Positions 21,371-34,030 are shown, counted from the first letter of the stretch. The stretch is DNA of 64,000 nt from Agrypnia vestita (GCA_016648135.1 JADDOH010002588.1:1-64000), one strand, 5' to 3'. Numbers and translations are program-made. Notes: a model not told the origin generated them from the letters alone.

Positions 21371-21882
21371 CAGTGATGTGCAGGATACCCTATACAAAGT
21401 ATCTGTAATACAAAATGCAAGATACTTTAAAATTAAGCATTACAAATACCAGATACAAATAACTTTCTGGAATGGTATCTGAAATACTAGATACAAAATA
21501 CGTATCTTCCAAATACTTTTTAAAGATTAAATCCTTTTTAAGAAAATACATTTTATTGAAAGTAAGTTTATTTTTTTACGTGAATTATTTACGAATAAAT
21601 CGCGTTGATCGCGCAAATGTGACAAAATATAATATTATATTTTTAAGGTTTTAATGGAGACTTAAGTAAAATCAGTTCTTCAAACATTTTGTCGCTCTTA
21701 TTCGCATTTCTTCGATGAGGTCTCATTATAGGTACATCATTGGAAAAAAGTATCTTAGCAATCTTAGTATTTACAAAATATTAAGATACCTAAAGAATGT
21801 ATCTAAATACAAGATACAAGATGAATATTCAAAAAAGTATTTCAGATTCAAGATCTTTTACCTTAGATAAGTCACATCTCTG
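21371..21882. mobile_element. hAT-type MITE with CAGTGATGTG ends
   Basis: CAGTGATGTGCAGGATAC (21371) and the imperfect complement CACATCTCTG (ending 21882) are the termini. Flanks AATCCATC and GTCCCATC agree at 5 of 8 positions, consistent with an aged 8-bp duplication. The interior is filled with AAGTATCT/AGATAC motifs in both orientations, as in hAT sub-terminal binding regions. Non-coding. Confidence 0.65.
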
Positions 21883-21884
21883 GT

Positions 21885-21975
21885 CCCATCTATGATGCGC
21901 CTCAATCTTTTTCTTCCAGAAACTTCCACTGCACGCTCGTTCCTCTTAGTCAGTAGTGTCAGTACCCACATCTCA
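21885..21975 (-). pseudogene. Short LINE reverse-transcriptase tail fragment
   Basis: Minus strand reads YLSEMWVLTLLTKRNERA, then RKRLRRIIDG, resembling the YGSEtWvlTkr...fErkvLRrIyG end of many LINE RTs. It abuts the hAT MITE, which probably inserted into it. Confidence 0.45.
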
Positions 21976-21999
21976 GATAGATATGTGACCCTGGTCTAA

Positions 22000-23130
22000 T
22001 GAGCATTTAGTATACTAATATTTCGGTGCTTCTGGACAGCAGTCGGGATTTTATCAAATCACCATCAATTTAATGTTATCAGATAGTGCAGCCCCTAATG
22101 CAGTTTGTGGTGACGCTGACCTCGACTAACAGCCTGCCCTGGACATCTCTCGCGATTAGTTATGGATAGAGGTCCTATAAATCTCTGGTGATCGTAGACA
22201 TTAATATCATGAAGCGGAGACCGACAGCATACAGGTTTGTCAGGGGTCTTATCGGGGGCGCTTATTGCCCCGAGCATCAGCTTATTGGCTTAACGCTTAA
22301 AGCAATAAATTCTCACCTATCGAACGCCACGCCTCTCCCCCTTCGTCAAATTGAAGATTATCCTCTAAATAAATTAGCACCATTCAGAAATAATGATCAT
22401 TCTCCGAACATCACTCGTTTCTAACATTTGTCAGCGAGTGCTTGACAGCTTTATGAGGAGATCAACACTTTTTTCTGATCTCTGGGTTACGACGATAGCA
22501 ACTCTATTGTAGCAATGCAATAACAAGGATCTGCCGAGTCACTTAAACTGTAGTGGAAAACCAGTTATGTAAAGCAAACCCAACTAAAAATAACTACATA
22601 TTATTAAAATTAGTTCCATGTAAAATTGACACTTTAAATGTCAAATGCAAAAAATACCATTTTTAAGATAGAAAGAGATCAAATATTAGTTTCACTTTAT
22701 TCGTCCTTTTTAAATTCTTAATGCCTGAAATTTGTAATGAATGCTTGGTATTAACAATTTTGAAGCCATTAGTTAATGAAAGCATTTTATTCTATTTTAA
22801 AATATTAAAAATGCGAAAAAAACACGAGTTAACAGTATGACCGTGTACGGATTTTTTTTTTATCACGGTATGGTAAATGTTAACAAAGCAGATGAAATAT
22901 GTGGAAAAATAGATCGTCACTTATGAAGTCTCCTCACATGTTAGAAAATCGGTTTGGGAACTATGGTACCTAATTTATCCCTTAAATTAAAAATATATAC
23001 ATCATGTATTTTTAGATGGTCTCTATTTTCTTTACTACAATATTGTCCCTCAATACCCAATAATATTATGATATATTCAAAGTTCAACGTTTAACAGAAA
23101 ATATGTCAGAAATATTGAAAACAAATACAA
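22000..23130. other. Unassigned sequence
   Basis: Moderately GC-rich at 22080-22420, with ORFs on both strands that match nothing I recognise; AT-rich beyond. Confidence 0.35.
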
Positions 23131-23143
23131 ATTATTATAACTA

Positions 23144-23815
23144 TTGATATTGGTTTTCGAGAATAACCGCGTACTCAGAACTCTTTACAACTCCTTGGTG
23201 CGGAGTAGACTCGAGAGTGGCTCGATGATCTGGGGGCCACATGAGGGCAAGTACTCTCTTATGGTGGAGAAAGTCCAAAAGAAGTTTCTGAGATATCTCT
23301 ACATGAGAGAGTACGGGCATTATCCTTGGCTTTACCCAACCGAGTTTCTCCAGGGTATGCTTGGCTACAATAGTTTAGAGACTAGAAGGAATGTGTATTT
23401 GATTACACATTTTTATCGATTGTTGCGCGGTATGATCGATAATCCTGAAATTATGCAGAGCATTGGTTTGTATGTTCCTGATAATTACACTAGACATCGT
23501 CAGCATAGATTGTTTCACATTCCAATATACAGGACCAACCTGCCGATGGTTATGCCTGTTGGAAGAGCCACAGCTATGCTGAACAAAATTGCTTTGGGTA
23601 TTGATATATTCCATGTGTCTGAGGGGGTTTTCCGAAGCGGGATTCTCCTACACCTTTGACCAGATTTTATGTTATTTTTAATTTATTAAATACTTTCATT
23701 TTTGATTTATACTTCCTAATATGTATGCCTTAAACATTTTGTTTGTCATGTACATATTATCGTGAAATAAATTGAATTGAATTGAATTGAAATTGAATTG
23801 AATTGAATTAGATAG
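23144..23815 (+). mobile_element. LINE 3' fragment with (TTGAA)n tail
   Basis: A 171-codon ORF (23144-23659) reads LYNSLVRSRLESGSMIWGPH, VEKVQKKFLRYLY and LGYNSLETRRNVYLITHFYR. This is the C-terminal RT region of a Jockey/CR1-type LINE (the LVRsrLEYgsviW and QkkFLRyl motifs). About 110 bp of 3' UTR follows, then a pentanucleotide tail (TTGAA)n at about 23768-23812, the kind of microsatellite tail several LINE clades carry. The upstream RT and endonuclease are missing (5' truncation). The ORF is intact to its stop, so the insertion is fairly young. Confidence 0.82.
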
Positions 23816-24722
23816 GTGAATACTTTTCCCACTAATTATTACTGTTGCTGATGATTAGTTTATTATTTTATTCTTCTTAGTTATCTTGTAACTCTAGCAG
23901 CGGCAGTTACCTCGCGGTGAGCCCAGGAAGCCCGAGTCGGGAGCAGTCGGTCTCAGGGGCCGTCCCTCGCCACGGGATCATCTAAACACACCCTTTTATA
24001 TCTTATATATATGTAGATTTATCTTAAAATGTTTGTAAATGCCCCACCATATTGTCACGACACTAGAAATGGAAAAATAACACGTAACCGAGGATCTTAC
24101 AGCACTCTGGACATTTTACAGTAAATTGGAAATTACCACAAGAATCTGGAATTAACTATTAGATTCGCGAAACGTCTCGAAACCCGAAAATGCATGAAGT
24201 GGAACGACACTGTCGAGACAATCTGTTGTTTTTGACAGCAAAAAAATCCGTAGAAGAGAGCGAAACAGACAGTGACGGGCGATTTCAGTGAGGACAATTG
24301 ACCAGCGATAAAGTACCTACCAACGTGTGAGAAGTGTCCGATAACGGTCAGAGCGATATAAACGAAGAATATTCTCGAGTGACTTTTGTGTGTGACGAGT
24401 GGGAAATTTAGTGCGATTTATAGAATAGATCTCCATTTAAATTCGTGTCCAGTGATTTTAGTTATTTTTTTTATAGTTTTATAGTTTATTAATTTTACGC
24501 GTTTTATTTGCCTCCTCCTGCCACCATCCCGTGAAAATATGAATTAATAGAGTATATTAAGTCACAGTCATATCAACATTTTAATTACATTTTTTTACAA
24601 ATAGACCGTCAATAGGTTGACCTGATTGACTCTGATAGATGGTCCTAGTTTACTAACATTAGAGTACTAAGTAAAAACGTTTTATAAAAAATGTCTCTTG
24701 TCACACGTCTCAATCAAACCGC
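23816..24722. other. Unassigned sequence
   Basis: A GC-rich patch at about 23895-23985 stands out in AT-rich surroundings. No gene recognised. Confidence 0.35.
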
Positions 24723-25084
24723 TTAGGCCCGGTTGTTTCAAGTTCGATCAAAGTAAGCGGAAATACTGGCTTAAACTGAGCTTAACCTCAAGGTCACGCG
24801 AAATCTCGAAGAATTGAGTTGTTTCAAATTAAAAATCTTTTAAAATCGGATTAAGGGTGTTGCAATTGTGTAAAATAAAAATCATAGACAAATGCACGCC
24901 AAAATAATTTTGCATATGGCAGCACATAATTTAAATTTCATTTGGCAGCAACAGACAGCGAGCAGATCAAAGCAGATATTTCGAAACATGTCATCAACGG
25001 TGCTGTTTTACTGAAGATTTCCACAAGAAGATGAAAGGAGACTAGTGGGCCGCATTACGCAACTAATTTAATGTTTTGTTGCTT

Positions 25085-25440
25085 TGTTCCCGCCTAAATG
25101 CGTACTGTCCAACAGATTTTCGAAGTAGATTCGGGAATACGATGAAAAGCGCCAGGAAGGTTAGTTATTGACGAAATTAAATGTTATCTTACCTATTTAG
25201 TGTTTGCAAGAACAATATGTTTTTATTTGATCTGTATTGTATTTCTTTAGTTTTTCTGTTTATACCCTTTTCTTTGTTTGCAGGTTATAAGAAAAGTGAA
25301 TCCAAAGCCTACGACTGATATGCAGAATAAATTATATGTGGTTCAGTTAGATATTTTCAAAACCCAACTATCTAAAGAATCGGCAGGAAATTCACGAAGT
25401 TGTTTTGGAAAGGCATAATGCCAAAAGAGATCTGGCTTAA
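25085..25440 (+). pseudogene. Harbinger accessory (Myb/SANT-like) gene relic
   Basis: Two exon-like blocks are shared with the copy at 40400-40750. The first ends in GCGCCAGGAAG followed by a GTTAG donor. The second follows a TTTGTTTGCAG acceptor and, in the better-preserved 40.6-kb copy, reads QLEIFKTLLMNRQKIHEVV, then ERHKAKRDMASFYY. A basic, Leu-rich C-terminal tail after a short DNA-binding exon fits the Myb/SANT-like second protein of PIF/Harbinger transposons. Both copies carry frame damage. Family assignment is inference. Confidence 0.5.
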
Positions 25441-25554
25441 TTTTATTACAAGTTGTATTTTTTATTAAAATATTCATTTTCCCGTTAATAGGTAGGTATA
25501 TAAAATACAATAAAATAAAAGAATTTCATACACCGAATATATTGTTTTATTACT

Positions 25555-25640
25555 ATTATTCCGCGGACGTCCTCTGCTTCTGCTGCTTTCGACAAACAAT
25601 TTTCCTTGCCATCCTTTCTTTGCTCATCTGTTCCACATGA
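25555..25640 (-). pseudogene. RTE-like LINE scrap inside the Harbinger element
   Basis: Minus strand reads WFGHVEQMSKERMARKIV, matching RWFGHVERMNEERMVRK of the LINE at 44.5 kb. The equivalent scrap sits in the second Harbinger copy (about 40858-40950), so it was captured before the two copies diverged. Confidence 0.65.
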
Positions 25641-25730
25641 CCAAACCAGTGGCCATGTCACTGGCTCTGCATACTGAGAATTCCGAGTTCGATTCCCGGT
25701 GAGGTCGCAATACATCTTTCTGATTTCTTT
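25640..25730 (+). mobile_element. tRNA-derived SINE, CCAGTGGCCATGTCACTGGC family
   Basis: An A-box-like CCAGTGGCCATGTCACTGG and a B box GAGTTCGATTCCCGG define a tRNA-like head. Related heads occur at 40978-41006 (truncated) and 60715-60795. A GGGCCTTCAGGCCCA palindrome lies downstream at about 25768-25782. Confidence 0.55.
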
Positions 25731-26519
25731 AAAATCTAGGTGTTCTTGTCGGACCGCAATTAAAATTGGGCCTTCAGGCCCATTGTAGCATTAAAAATTG
25801 CTGTACATTTGGTTTGAGGGCATAGTCCCGCTCTCCTACAATATAGCAATTACCAAATCTGGTACCTAGTACCGTTTATCGTAACTTAATATTTTGTTTG
25901 GACATAATGACAAATATATTTCTGATTTTTATAGTGCTCTTCGGCTGACTAAAATGTGGTCTGTGGTCAGCCATTGCTCTGGTAATGGCTGACACTATCC
26001 GCAGTCCAAGAAGCAGTTTCCAGATAAATCATGCACCTTTCATGGATATAAATGTAAAATTATCAAAACCCGAGTGAAATAGAAACCTTGAAAAAAAATA
26101 TTGTCGACAATGCCCCGCAGTAAAATTCATTTAGAGTTGCGGAAAAATCAATTTCTTCTGACAAAAAAGTATTGTTCGAGATCTAAGTAAATTACTTCTC
26201 CTGTTAAGGATATACTGTAGGATCAGTCGATCGTCAGAAAAGCCTGTGTCACCCTACATAATATTGTACATTTCGACACTTTGTATGTAAAATGTCGAAA
26301 AATTCATAAAAAAATATTTTATTGACAGATGTCAATTACATTGCGCAGTGCGCATGTGCGACTCTGACCGAGAGTTTAATCTAAAATTTCCGCTCAGAAT
26401 TCTCTGACAGATATCGCTTAATCCGATTTGAAACAACCCGTTTTTGAAAAAAGTACTAAAAATTTCAGTTTAAACTCTACGCTTACTTTGATCGAATTTG
26501 AAGCAACCGGGTCTTAGAC

Positions 26520-27361
26520 CTTCGAAGAATCATTGCTAGAACAGCGCCTGTAGAGATAACCCACCTTAATCACAAAGTTCGCGGTTGGTGTTGGTCTGCG
26601 CCACGCGGGCTCCTGATTGCTCTTCCTCCTGGACTAGCCTGGACGCATCGTGACGTTCACTTCATGTGACAGTAAAAAGGTTTAATAAAGATGAACGAGA
26701 CACGAATTGATTTTTTATTTAACATGTTCCAATTTATTTATTACTTATAATTTTTACATAAAAATCTTTCTATAATACTGGCCAACAGTTTTAAACTTTT
26801 TTATAACTTACCTGATCTTCACTTTTCTATTCTGAGGTGAATTAAAATTTGAAAACAAAAACATATATATATGTAGATCATGGATTTGAATAATTTTCTA
26901 TATCTACTGAACTAATGAACGGTAATTCACTAGAGCTAACTGAACAGCTCATTCGTTCAGTAAAGTGAACTGTTAAAAAAAAACAGTTCGCTTTTGAACG
27001 ACCCATTTCTATTTTAGTGGGAGTGCTGAAAGAGAAATAATATAATACCAAATAGTAAATTTTTATTTTCATATTTTCACTACTTGTTAACCACTTTTAC
27101 TTGGTTATATTTGGTTATTTACTTTTACTGTTACTTGGTAACCATGATAAATCACGGGCTCCTCATTTGTAGCTGCACATCTTGTAAGGTAAACCTAACT
27201 CAGTGGTTACAGGGATCGCCATCGATTCCAATAACTCATGCAGTTAATATGAAAGAAACCTACGACAGTATCTCTTCTGATAAATTTTATAAAATACAAT
27301 GATTTCCAATGAAATATTTATGGCTACTTGATTTTTTAGGTTTTCCTTGCGTTTTTGCTAG
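26520..27361. other. Unassigned sequence
   Basis: Short ORFs only; a stretch near 26930-27000 repeats GAACTGTT-like motifs (compare 21310-21365) and may be a worn hAT-type end. Confidence 0.3.
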
Positions 27362-27985
27362 GTGTTCAAGAAGCATTTATTAAGCATTGCTGCTTCTTGT
27401 GTTTATGGGATAACAGAGCAAAACATGGGCATCATAAAAAAATATGCCCCCCATAGGATAGAATTTATGCCAGGGAGAGAGAATATAAAATTTTATCCAA
27501 TGCACAAAACCACCTTTCTCACCACCTCTATTAATTTAATTCTTGAAAATTTCAGGCGCCAAGTAGAAAAAAAATATTTTTGTTGGACCATAAACACGCG
27601 AATATTACAGGATAAAGTGTTCGAAAACTATCTCACTACTGTTCAGTTATCTGTCTGGAAGTCATTTAGAGCTGTAGAAGAGGCCTTTTTTATATAATAA
27701 TAAATACCCGAAGTATTCTAGTTTAGCAAAACAGCTATTAGACTGTTATCATAAAATGGGTGCAAAAATATCAATTTAGATTCTTTTTCTCCATTCGCAT
27801 CTTGATTTCTTTCCGGAAAATTTGGGGGCAGTAAGTGACGAGTCGGGTGAGAGATCAAGATCAAGATACGGCCTTATAGAACATCCAAGGAAAATTAATG
27901 GAATGCTAGAATGATGGCAGATTACCACTGATTCCTATCTGCAAAGGGAAACTGACGAAGTTGAATATAAGAGAAATAATATGCC
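27362..27985 (+). pseudogene. Pseudogene of a second orphan transposon-associated protein family
   Basis: The opening ORF (27362-27697) ends at TAATAA after an AWKSF-like stretch (SVWKSFRAVEEAFF). Similarity continues through stops: SLAKQLLDCYHKMGAKIS, then LHSHLDFFPENLGAVSDESG, then ITTDSYLQRETDEVEYKRN near 27910-27985. I know the LHSHLDFFPxNLGAVSDExGERFHQD block from a widespread uncharacterised protein family in arthropods and Hydra, often present in many copies. After VSDESGER the frame is scrambled, so RFHQD is lost. There are no terminal repeats near it. Function unknown. Confidence 0.6.
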
Positions 27986-27989
27986 AAAA

Positions 27990-29680
27990 AGCATTTTTGA
28001 ATGTGTTATTGACTGGAGTTTATCTTTATAGATATATTTGTTATCATTTTAAATATAAACTAGTAAATGTATTTCTAATTTTACCCCATAAATATCACAA
28101 CTTTCATTAATCCGTTATACAAAAACATTTCTAAATACCAACCATTGATACATTTTTAAGTTATGGGTTCCATACAAACAATAATATGACTGTAACATTA
28201 AAACTTGACATTATACAAAGTTGTCACCATAGAGACCTTGAATATGTATGATAAGTCCAAAACAATCACTGCTGGCCAGTGTAGTTATAACTGACACAAA
28301 AATATGTAACATTTTTAGTTTAGAAGACAAATATTATATTATACATAATTAGTTTTAGACATTGACTAGAAACTTTTTGTTTCAATGTAAAAATATCACA
28401 TTTATCTAAATAATTTATATAATATTTATACTTTTAAAAATGTTCTCAGAAACATGAAAACACATTACGAAAATTGAACAAACAATTTAGCCACCGGATG
28501 GAGGATTACGTTCTTCTGTCCCCTGACTTTAATACCCCTGACCCCCGACTAAAATCCTCATATTGTATTTTCGACTAGTCACTAAATTGTATATTATTTT
28601 TTCAGAACGAACAACTTCGTTGGAAACTATTTTTACAATCACTGGATACAGATATTGGACATTAATGGGAATATAGACATTTCTTAAATCTATGGCTAGG
28701 AAAACAGAGGGCATCACATCACATTTAATAAATGTAATAGCGCACAAATTCTGGTACCGATGTAAAATGATAATGCGGATATCTCTGGCCTTTTAGAGAT
28801 ATAACAACAACAAATTCAATCTCCAATTTTTTCCATAGTCGTAATTAGTGAATTAATGTTTCTCGCCGCCTCTGAACTGCCTCCGTTCCGCTGCGATCTG
28901 CGATACCTTCCGGGATGTGAGATGGTTCGCCAAACACCAAAATAATAACAAAGTCATTTGCGAGATTTTTGAGTGCAGGCAAGACCACCTAAATTCTTAA
29001 AGAAAATAATTAGTAACCAGTACCAAAATAGAAAATTCGGAATTCAAAACGAATCTTACATGTTTGATTAAGATTTACGAATAATTTATTGATGTTTACA
29101 ATAGGGAGGGAAAGTACGTTAGTAAATTGGTAAGTGTAGAGTAGATGTCTTTAATCCTTTCTCCTTAATATTTCTCCAGTGACAGTAGACGACCCGCGAG
29201 TTGTATTTATTAGAAGAATTTACAGAAAAACCTTATCTGAAAAGTGTAAATAATTAAAGGAGGTTTATTTAAAACAAACAACCCTATCAATATGTCCACG
29301 ATGTAACGATCTCGAACTTTTGACGAACACTGTTAGTATATTACATATTTATACAGGGAAACACCAAGTGAAAAAGGTTCACTACACATTGTACACAAAA
29401 CATTAATAATAATTATTATGTGATCGTAACACACAACATTTCATATAAAATGTCAGGGGAAAAAGATAATAATAATAAATATTAAAATACTGTTCATCTA
29501 GAAGAAACTTTACATTAAAATAAAATGTTTCTTATAATTGAAGGATGTCTGTACACGAATGAAAAATTGCTCTCGAAGTGTGGTGGTAAAGAAAAGCATA
29601 GAATTAGTGAATCATATTGTATATACAATTTTGCACGAATAACGTGTATCGATCTTTACCGCTAAACTCCGATTCTCGAG
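27990..29680. other. Unassigned sequence
   Basis: AT-rich, no recognised gene; a GC-richer patch at 28865-28935 has no clear identity. Confidence 0.35.
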
Positions 29681-29684
29681 AGCA

Positions 29685-29845
29685 ACACCGGTACAGTAGC
29701 CGGCAAACATCTTGAAATTTTACTGCGTTATGGGGGGAAGTTTGCGCATGTACCATTCCACCAAAGAGACCCAAATTTTGTCTTCTGCGCATTCCCCCAC
29801 TACGCCAAAGAATTTCAAAAAGTTTGCCGGCAACTGTAACAACGG
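29685..29845. repeat. Imperfect 35-bp inverted repeat (hairpin-type MITE)
   Basis: GCCGGCAAACATCTTGAAAT (29699 on) and the imperfect complement ATTTCAAAAAGTTTGCCGGC (to 29831) are inverted, extending outward through ACAGT/ACTGT. About 90 bp separate them. The ORF on the minus strand spans the hairpin and is not a convincing gene. Confidence 0.55.
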
Positions 29846-29849
29846 GTAA

Positions 29850-31960
29850 CTCACCAAAATTGTCAACCCACACAGTTATAATTTCAAGCAATATATTATA
29901 AAAATAGTCTATGGGACAAGTACAAAACGCGCACTTATATACAAAAATGGCGTAGTTAAATTAGAACAAACGCACATTGAGAAAAAAGTTACATTTAGTT
30001 GGATAGTATAAAAAGATCCAAGAAATCAGAAAACGCGATTAAATCATCTTCAAAAGTAACGCTGTATATGTCTGTTCATGTCTGTATAAGCATTGTTATC
30101 GATTACTTTACCTTTGGGCTCTCAAGATAACACCGTTAACAATGTTTATGTTTATGATTTTGACATACAAAATTACCGGGGAAAAAGCGGACGTACCGTG
30201 TGGACATCGGAAAGCTTTCACCATCGGATGTCATGATAAGGAATACAACATCAAGAATACATGTCATGTACATATCTACACAGAGAGAAAGAACGCTTTA
30301 CAAGGCTGGTTTTAAAATAAAAGTTTCTTACACAATTTCTAAGTATAATGTTAAAACTATCGGTGTCACTCCCTCCTACATATTACCTATATATATATCA
30401 ACCTAACTATATCTTACCTAAAAATTATCAACACAAAAATAATGTTTAAAAATTGACGTGTACATATTTATCTACAAATATATTAGACAGCGGGGTAGTT
30501 AAATTATTAAGTAACACAGACACTAATATTAGTAAATCCACAATGCGACCAAAAATAGTCTTCTTTTCCCGTAAATTATGATTTTTTAACCTTTCCGTAA
30601 TTTAAAAATGCATTAAATTACGGTTTTTATAAGCTCGGCGATCGAAAACCTATACATTAAGGGGACATATATAACAGGGAAAGGCACTAGAAGGTAATTC
30701 TTTCTAACCGTAGTAATATTTTTTGTCGATATTCAATACACAATAAAATCATAGCGATAGGTTGGACATAATTATTAATTAAAAAACTATCAAATTTTGT
30801 ATAAACCACATATATACAAAATTTGTACATATATATGTACATAGGTAGGTACAGTAATTTCACACAACTCCTGGTCCTAGTTCACAACTATGGTCCAATC
30901 TTCCTCTCGTACGAAAGTACCGGTAGGTACATATTTCAAACATTAAAGCCATGCAGCGAGTCATTTAAGTATCACAGCGTTGAATAATATTGTTGTTGCT
31001 TTGAAGCGCAAATTGGCCATATTTTATATCATCCTGTCAATAGTCGTTATTGAGATACGGATTTCACCTAGACTCTTCATCTGCAAACTTTCTCACCCAC
31101 TTGCTATTAAGTTTTTCTGTGTTCCTGCTCGTTTATATGACAGGTAATTTAGTGTTTTTATATATGTATTTAATATTTTGACCATTGTACTTTTTTTTTA
31201 ATTGGTGGGGCGAAAATAATAAAAAACATTCTTTAATTTTATATATGGTCCAAAAAATTTCTATATTCACTGACTTTTTTAATTCCAATTTTTATGAAAA
31301 CACGTTCTGATGGAGCTCCCAAATACTTTTTAGTAGTAAAGAAGGGGGAGACCTTATAGGCCATATACCGACAGAAACACGGATCGATGTTTGAAAGATA
31401 TATTACACTGCGCGATTAATATATCTTCCGACGGAGAGTCTGCAGAGATCTCACACCTCTCTGTTGAGAGAGGTGTTGCAGCAGTGAGTTGTGTATGAAG
31501 GGCACAAGTAGAGAACAATGCGGCTTGTATTAAATATATGACCAGATCTGGAAATTCATGAATATGGCCAGATAAAGAAAACTACACGTTTTACGTAAAA
31601 ACACATGGGGTACCTAAATAAAATAAAAAAATAGTTTTATGTTTGTTTCATTCAATGATAATTTTATTGTTCTGTTAAACGATAAGCAGTTGTATTAATG
31701 TTTAAAATGGAAATATTTTTCTTATTGTATTTATGGCCCTACTTCGATTTCTTAGGGAAAGAATTTGATGGAATTTATGTACTTTGTAACACAACTAGGT
31801 ACAGTTCAAAGTTTGCCAAAAAATATACTGTATTGACCTTTTTACACATAAAAACACCAAAAAATGTTTTAAAAACATAACTTTAGAAGGTTTAACGAAA
31901 ATTCTAAAAAATGTCTCATTTTGGACCACGGTTGTGTGAAATTACGGTACATACGTGCAT
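29850..31960. other. Unassigned sequence
   Basis: No recognised gene. A compact hairpin lies at about 31453-31476 (CACCTCTC opposite GAGAGGTG), with an AGATATATT/AATATATCT pair just upstream. Confidence 0.35.
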
Positions 31961-31970
31961 GTGTATATAC

Positions 31971-32987
31971 CAGTGGCGTGCAGTGGGTATTAAACTTAGA
32001 TTATGCTGTGACCGATTATATACCTATATTTTAAAAATACCTATATCGGTATATACATATTTTGTATTTTTTAAACTGTATATAATATAATGAACTATTC
32101 TATGTAGCCTTAATCCACAAAAATAAGTGCACTATAAAATAAGTATTGTAAACAAGGATTTTCTAAATAAATAAATATTTTATATATAGGTAATATGGTA
32201 AAAATTTTCAATATATTTCGAAGAAGATTTATATATAATTAAAACAGGAATAATAGATACTAATTTCAGACATAAGTTTCTTTTCACAAAAATAAATCAA
32301 ACATTATATGATATCATCGATGGCAATGTCGTCGTAAATAAACATTCTAATATTGCGTATAAAATTTTCAAAAACCTTCATTTTAATACGTTTCTTAATA
32401 AATTATCCTAAAATAATTCGTGTAAGTAGAAACGGATTGAATTTGTGTGATTGTTGAACTTAGTAGGTAATTCATACAAAAATAATAAAATAAAAAAAGA
32501 ACAAACGTATTCAACATAATCATTATGATTTGACAGATGGAATTCACCATAGAAAAGAGAAATAGAATTCACACGAAAAGTTTTCGGTGGAATTTGTAAA
32601 AAAAATCATTTCTGCTGGAGACGTGCGCGCAGTTCTCACGTCACATTGGAGCTTTTGAAGAAAAACGCAATTATATGAAAAATTTACTTGTCCATTACAA
32701 AAAACTCGCAGACATAGAGTTGAGTCAAAATATGCAGTTCAGGATGAGTTTTTTCTCGACTTGACTAGATCAAAGATTTGTTGGGCGCAAACAAGTGAGA
32801 GAAATTATGAATTGATATGAAGTTGGATACAGAAACGTCAGAAATAAAACATCTAGCCGTGGGACGAATTACGGCTAGAATTTTAAATCGACTTTTTCTT
32901 AAGATAAGGAATATTTAATTAATATTTGTTTCCTAGAATCTTTATAATGCACATATTTTTTTGCTTATATGCGCTGCACTGCCACTG
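31971..32987. mobile_element. 1.0-kb hAT-type element, CAGTGGCGTGCAG ends
   Basis: CAGTGGCGTGCAG (31971) pairs with CTGCACTGCCACTG (ending 32987), one base longer. GTATATAC (31963-31970) and GTATATAA (32988-32995) agree at 7 of 8 positions. CAGTGGCG with an 8-bp duplication is typical hAT. No transposase ORF, so non-autonomous. The left end of the same family reappears at 56412. Confidence 0.82.
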
Positions 32988-33244
32988 GTATATAAACACA
33001 AAGTTTGTATAGCTTGTTGGTTTTTGAAATGAGTCCGTAAATATTAAACAAATGTCCCGGAGACTTTAATTTGTCATGACTGATTTTCGTCTTTGTTTTG
33101 AAAATGGTGAAAAGTTAAAAGTTGTTCCTCAATCATTAAACTGTTCATCCATTATTCTTACGGCACGAGCAAAATTACGTAGAGAATAGTTATTTCCAAT
33201 TTTTTTTTGATTATCGAATAGTTTTTATATAAAATGTCTACTTT

Positions 33245-33320
33245 AATCCTCCCTCAACGTGCAATAGATCGCTGATTGAGGGACGAACCCACCCCGGGCG
33301 GGCACCGCGGTGCCCACTAG
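33245..33320 (+). mobile_element. Possible Helitron 3' end (double hairpin followed by CTAGT)
   Basis: CCCTCAA (33251) pairs with TTGAGGG (33276-33282). A 16-bp perfect palindrome GGGCACCGCGGTGCCC (33300-33315) follows, then CACTAGT. A GC hairpin just before CTAG|T is the Helitron 3' signature, although here the hairpin sits closer to CTAG than usual. Confidence 0.4.
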
Positions 33321-33784
33321 TTACGTATGTAAGCTGTTTCAGTTTTCTCGAGATAGAAGAACAAGTTCGCCAGCGATGTTGGATTTTTATTAAGGGGTTA
33401 CGTGTAGTCAGGATTTTGAAAAATCGAATTTTTTTTTTGGTATTTTCTTAAAGCAAAATGTTTCAAAAATATTGTGTGAAAATATCAACTCGATCCGGTT
33501 ATTAGTTTTAAAGATATCCAACGATAACTGTAGGGCCCTCCGCTGCCGCCCGTACTGATACGCGGACGCTACTAGAGCCGGCCGGGCTGACAAACGGCGC
33601 GACTGCTGCGAAACGCGGTTTTTACCTGTTTAATTCTAAGAATAATGTACGAAATTTCTTTTATACTTCTACTTTTAGACAAAAGCCCCTTAGGCTAACT
33701 GAGTTTTGATTTAGTGTTAGTACTTCAGTGGCAGTGAAACCCAGCAGTCGATAGGTAGTTGTGCGGGTAGTTCAAAAATTTATA

Positions 33785-34030
33785 ATGAGACGTCATGAAG
33801 TATTCAAGGAATATTAATGATTGCCAATGCATAGGATTACATTGTGGACCTAATGCACACCGGTATGCTGAAAAACTTAATATAGAGCGCATAAAGATTG
33901 CTGACCAACGTGCAAATCAAGTTACTCGAGAAGGCAAAATGAGACGTAGATAAAAAAAAATCGACATCTTGGAGGCTTACACATCGGCAGAAAATGTATT
34001 ATATGTACCAGAAATAGACGACTCTACGTA
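33785..34030 (+). pseudogene. Transposon gene relic (possibly Mutator-like C-terminal region)
   Basis: The segment reads NDCQCIGLHCGPNAHRYAEK, then ERIKIADQRANQV, TREGKMRRR, a stop, then KKIDILEAYTSAENVLYVPE up to a GTAAGT donor-like site at 34028. A charged AEK..ERI..A...A...TKEG.MRRR pattern resembles the C-terminal part of insect Mutator-like transposase-domain proteins as I remember them; this is weak. No catalytic motif is present. Confidence 0.35.

Larger units (their letters stand above)
24726..26513 (+). mobile_element. 1.79-kb PIF/Harbinger-like element with TTA duplication
   Basis: The element opens GGCCCGGTTGTTTCAAGTT and closes with the inverted TTGAAGCAACCGGGTC. The inverted repeat continues for about 35 bp (GATCAAAGTAAGCG on the left, CGCTTACTTTGATC on the right). 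TTA flanks both ends (24723-24725, 26514-26516), the PIF/Harbinger signature. Inside are relics of a spliced gene (25085-25440), a scrap of RTE-like LINE (25555-25640) and a SINE (25640-25730). A related rearranged copy lies at 39979-40990. No DDE transposase is recognised, so it is non-autonomous. Confidence 0.82.

Noticed and set aside
29699..29831. microRNA precursor
   Set aside because: Loop of about 90 bases and arm mismatches fit a hairpin MITE better; no expression evidence.
29604..29891. 95-codon minus ORF
   Set aside because: It spans an imperfect hairpin repeat and has no recognisable domain.
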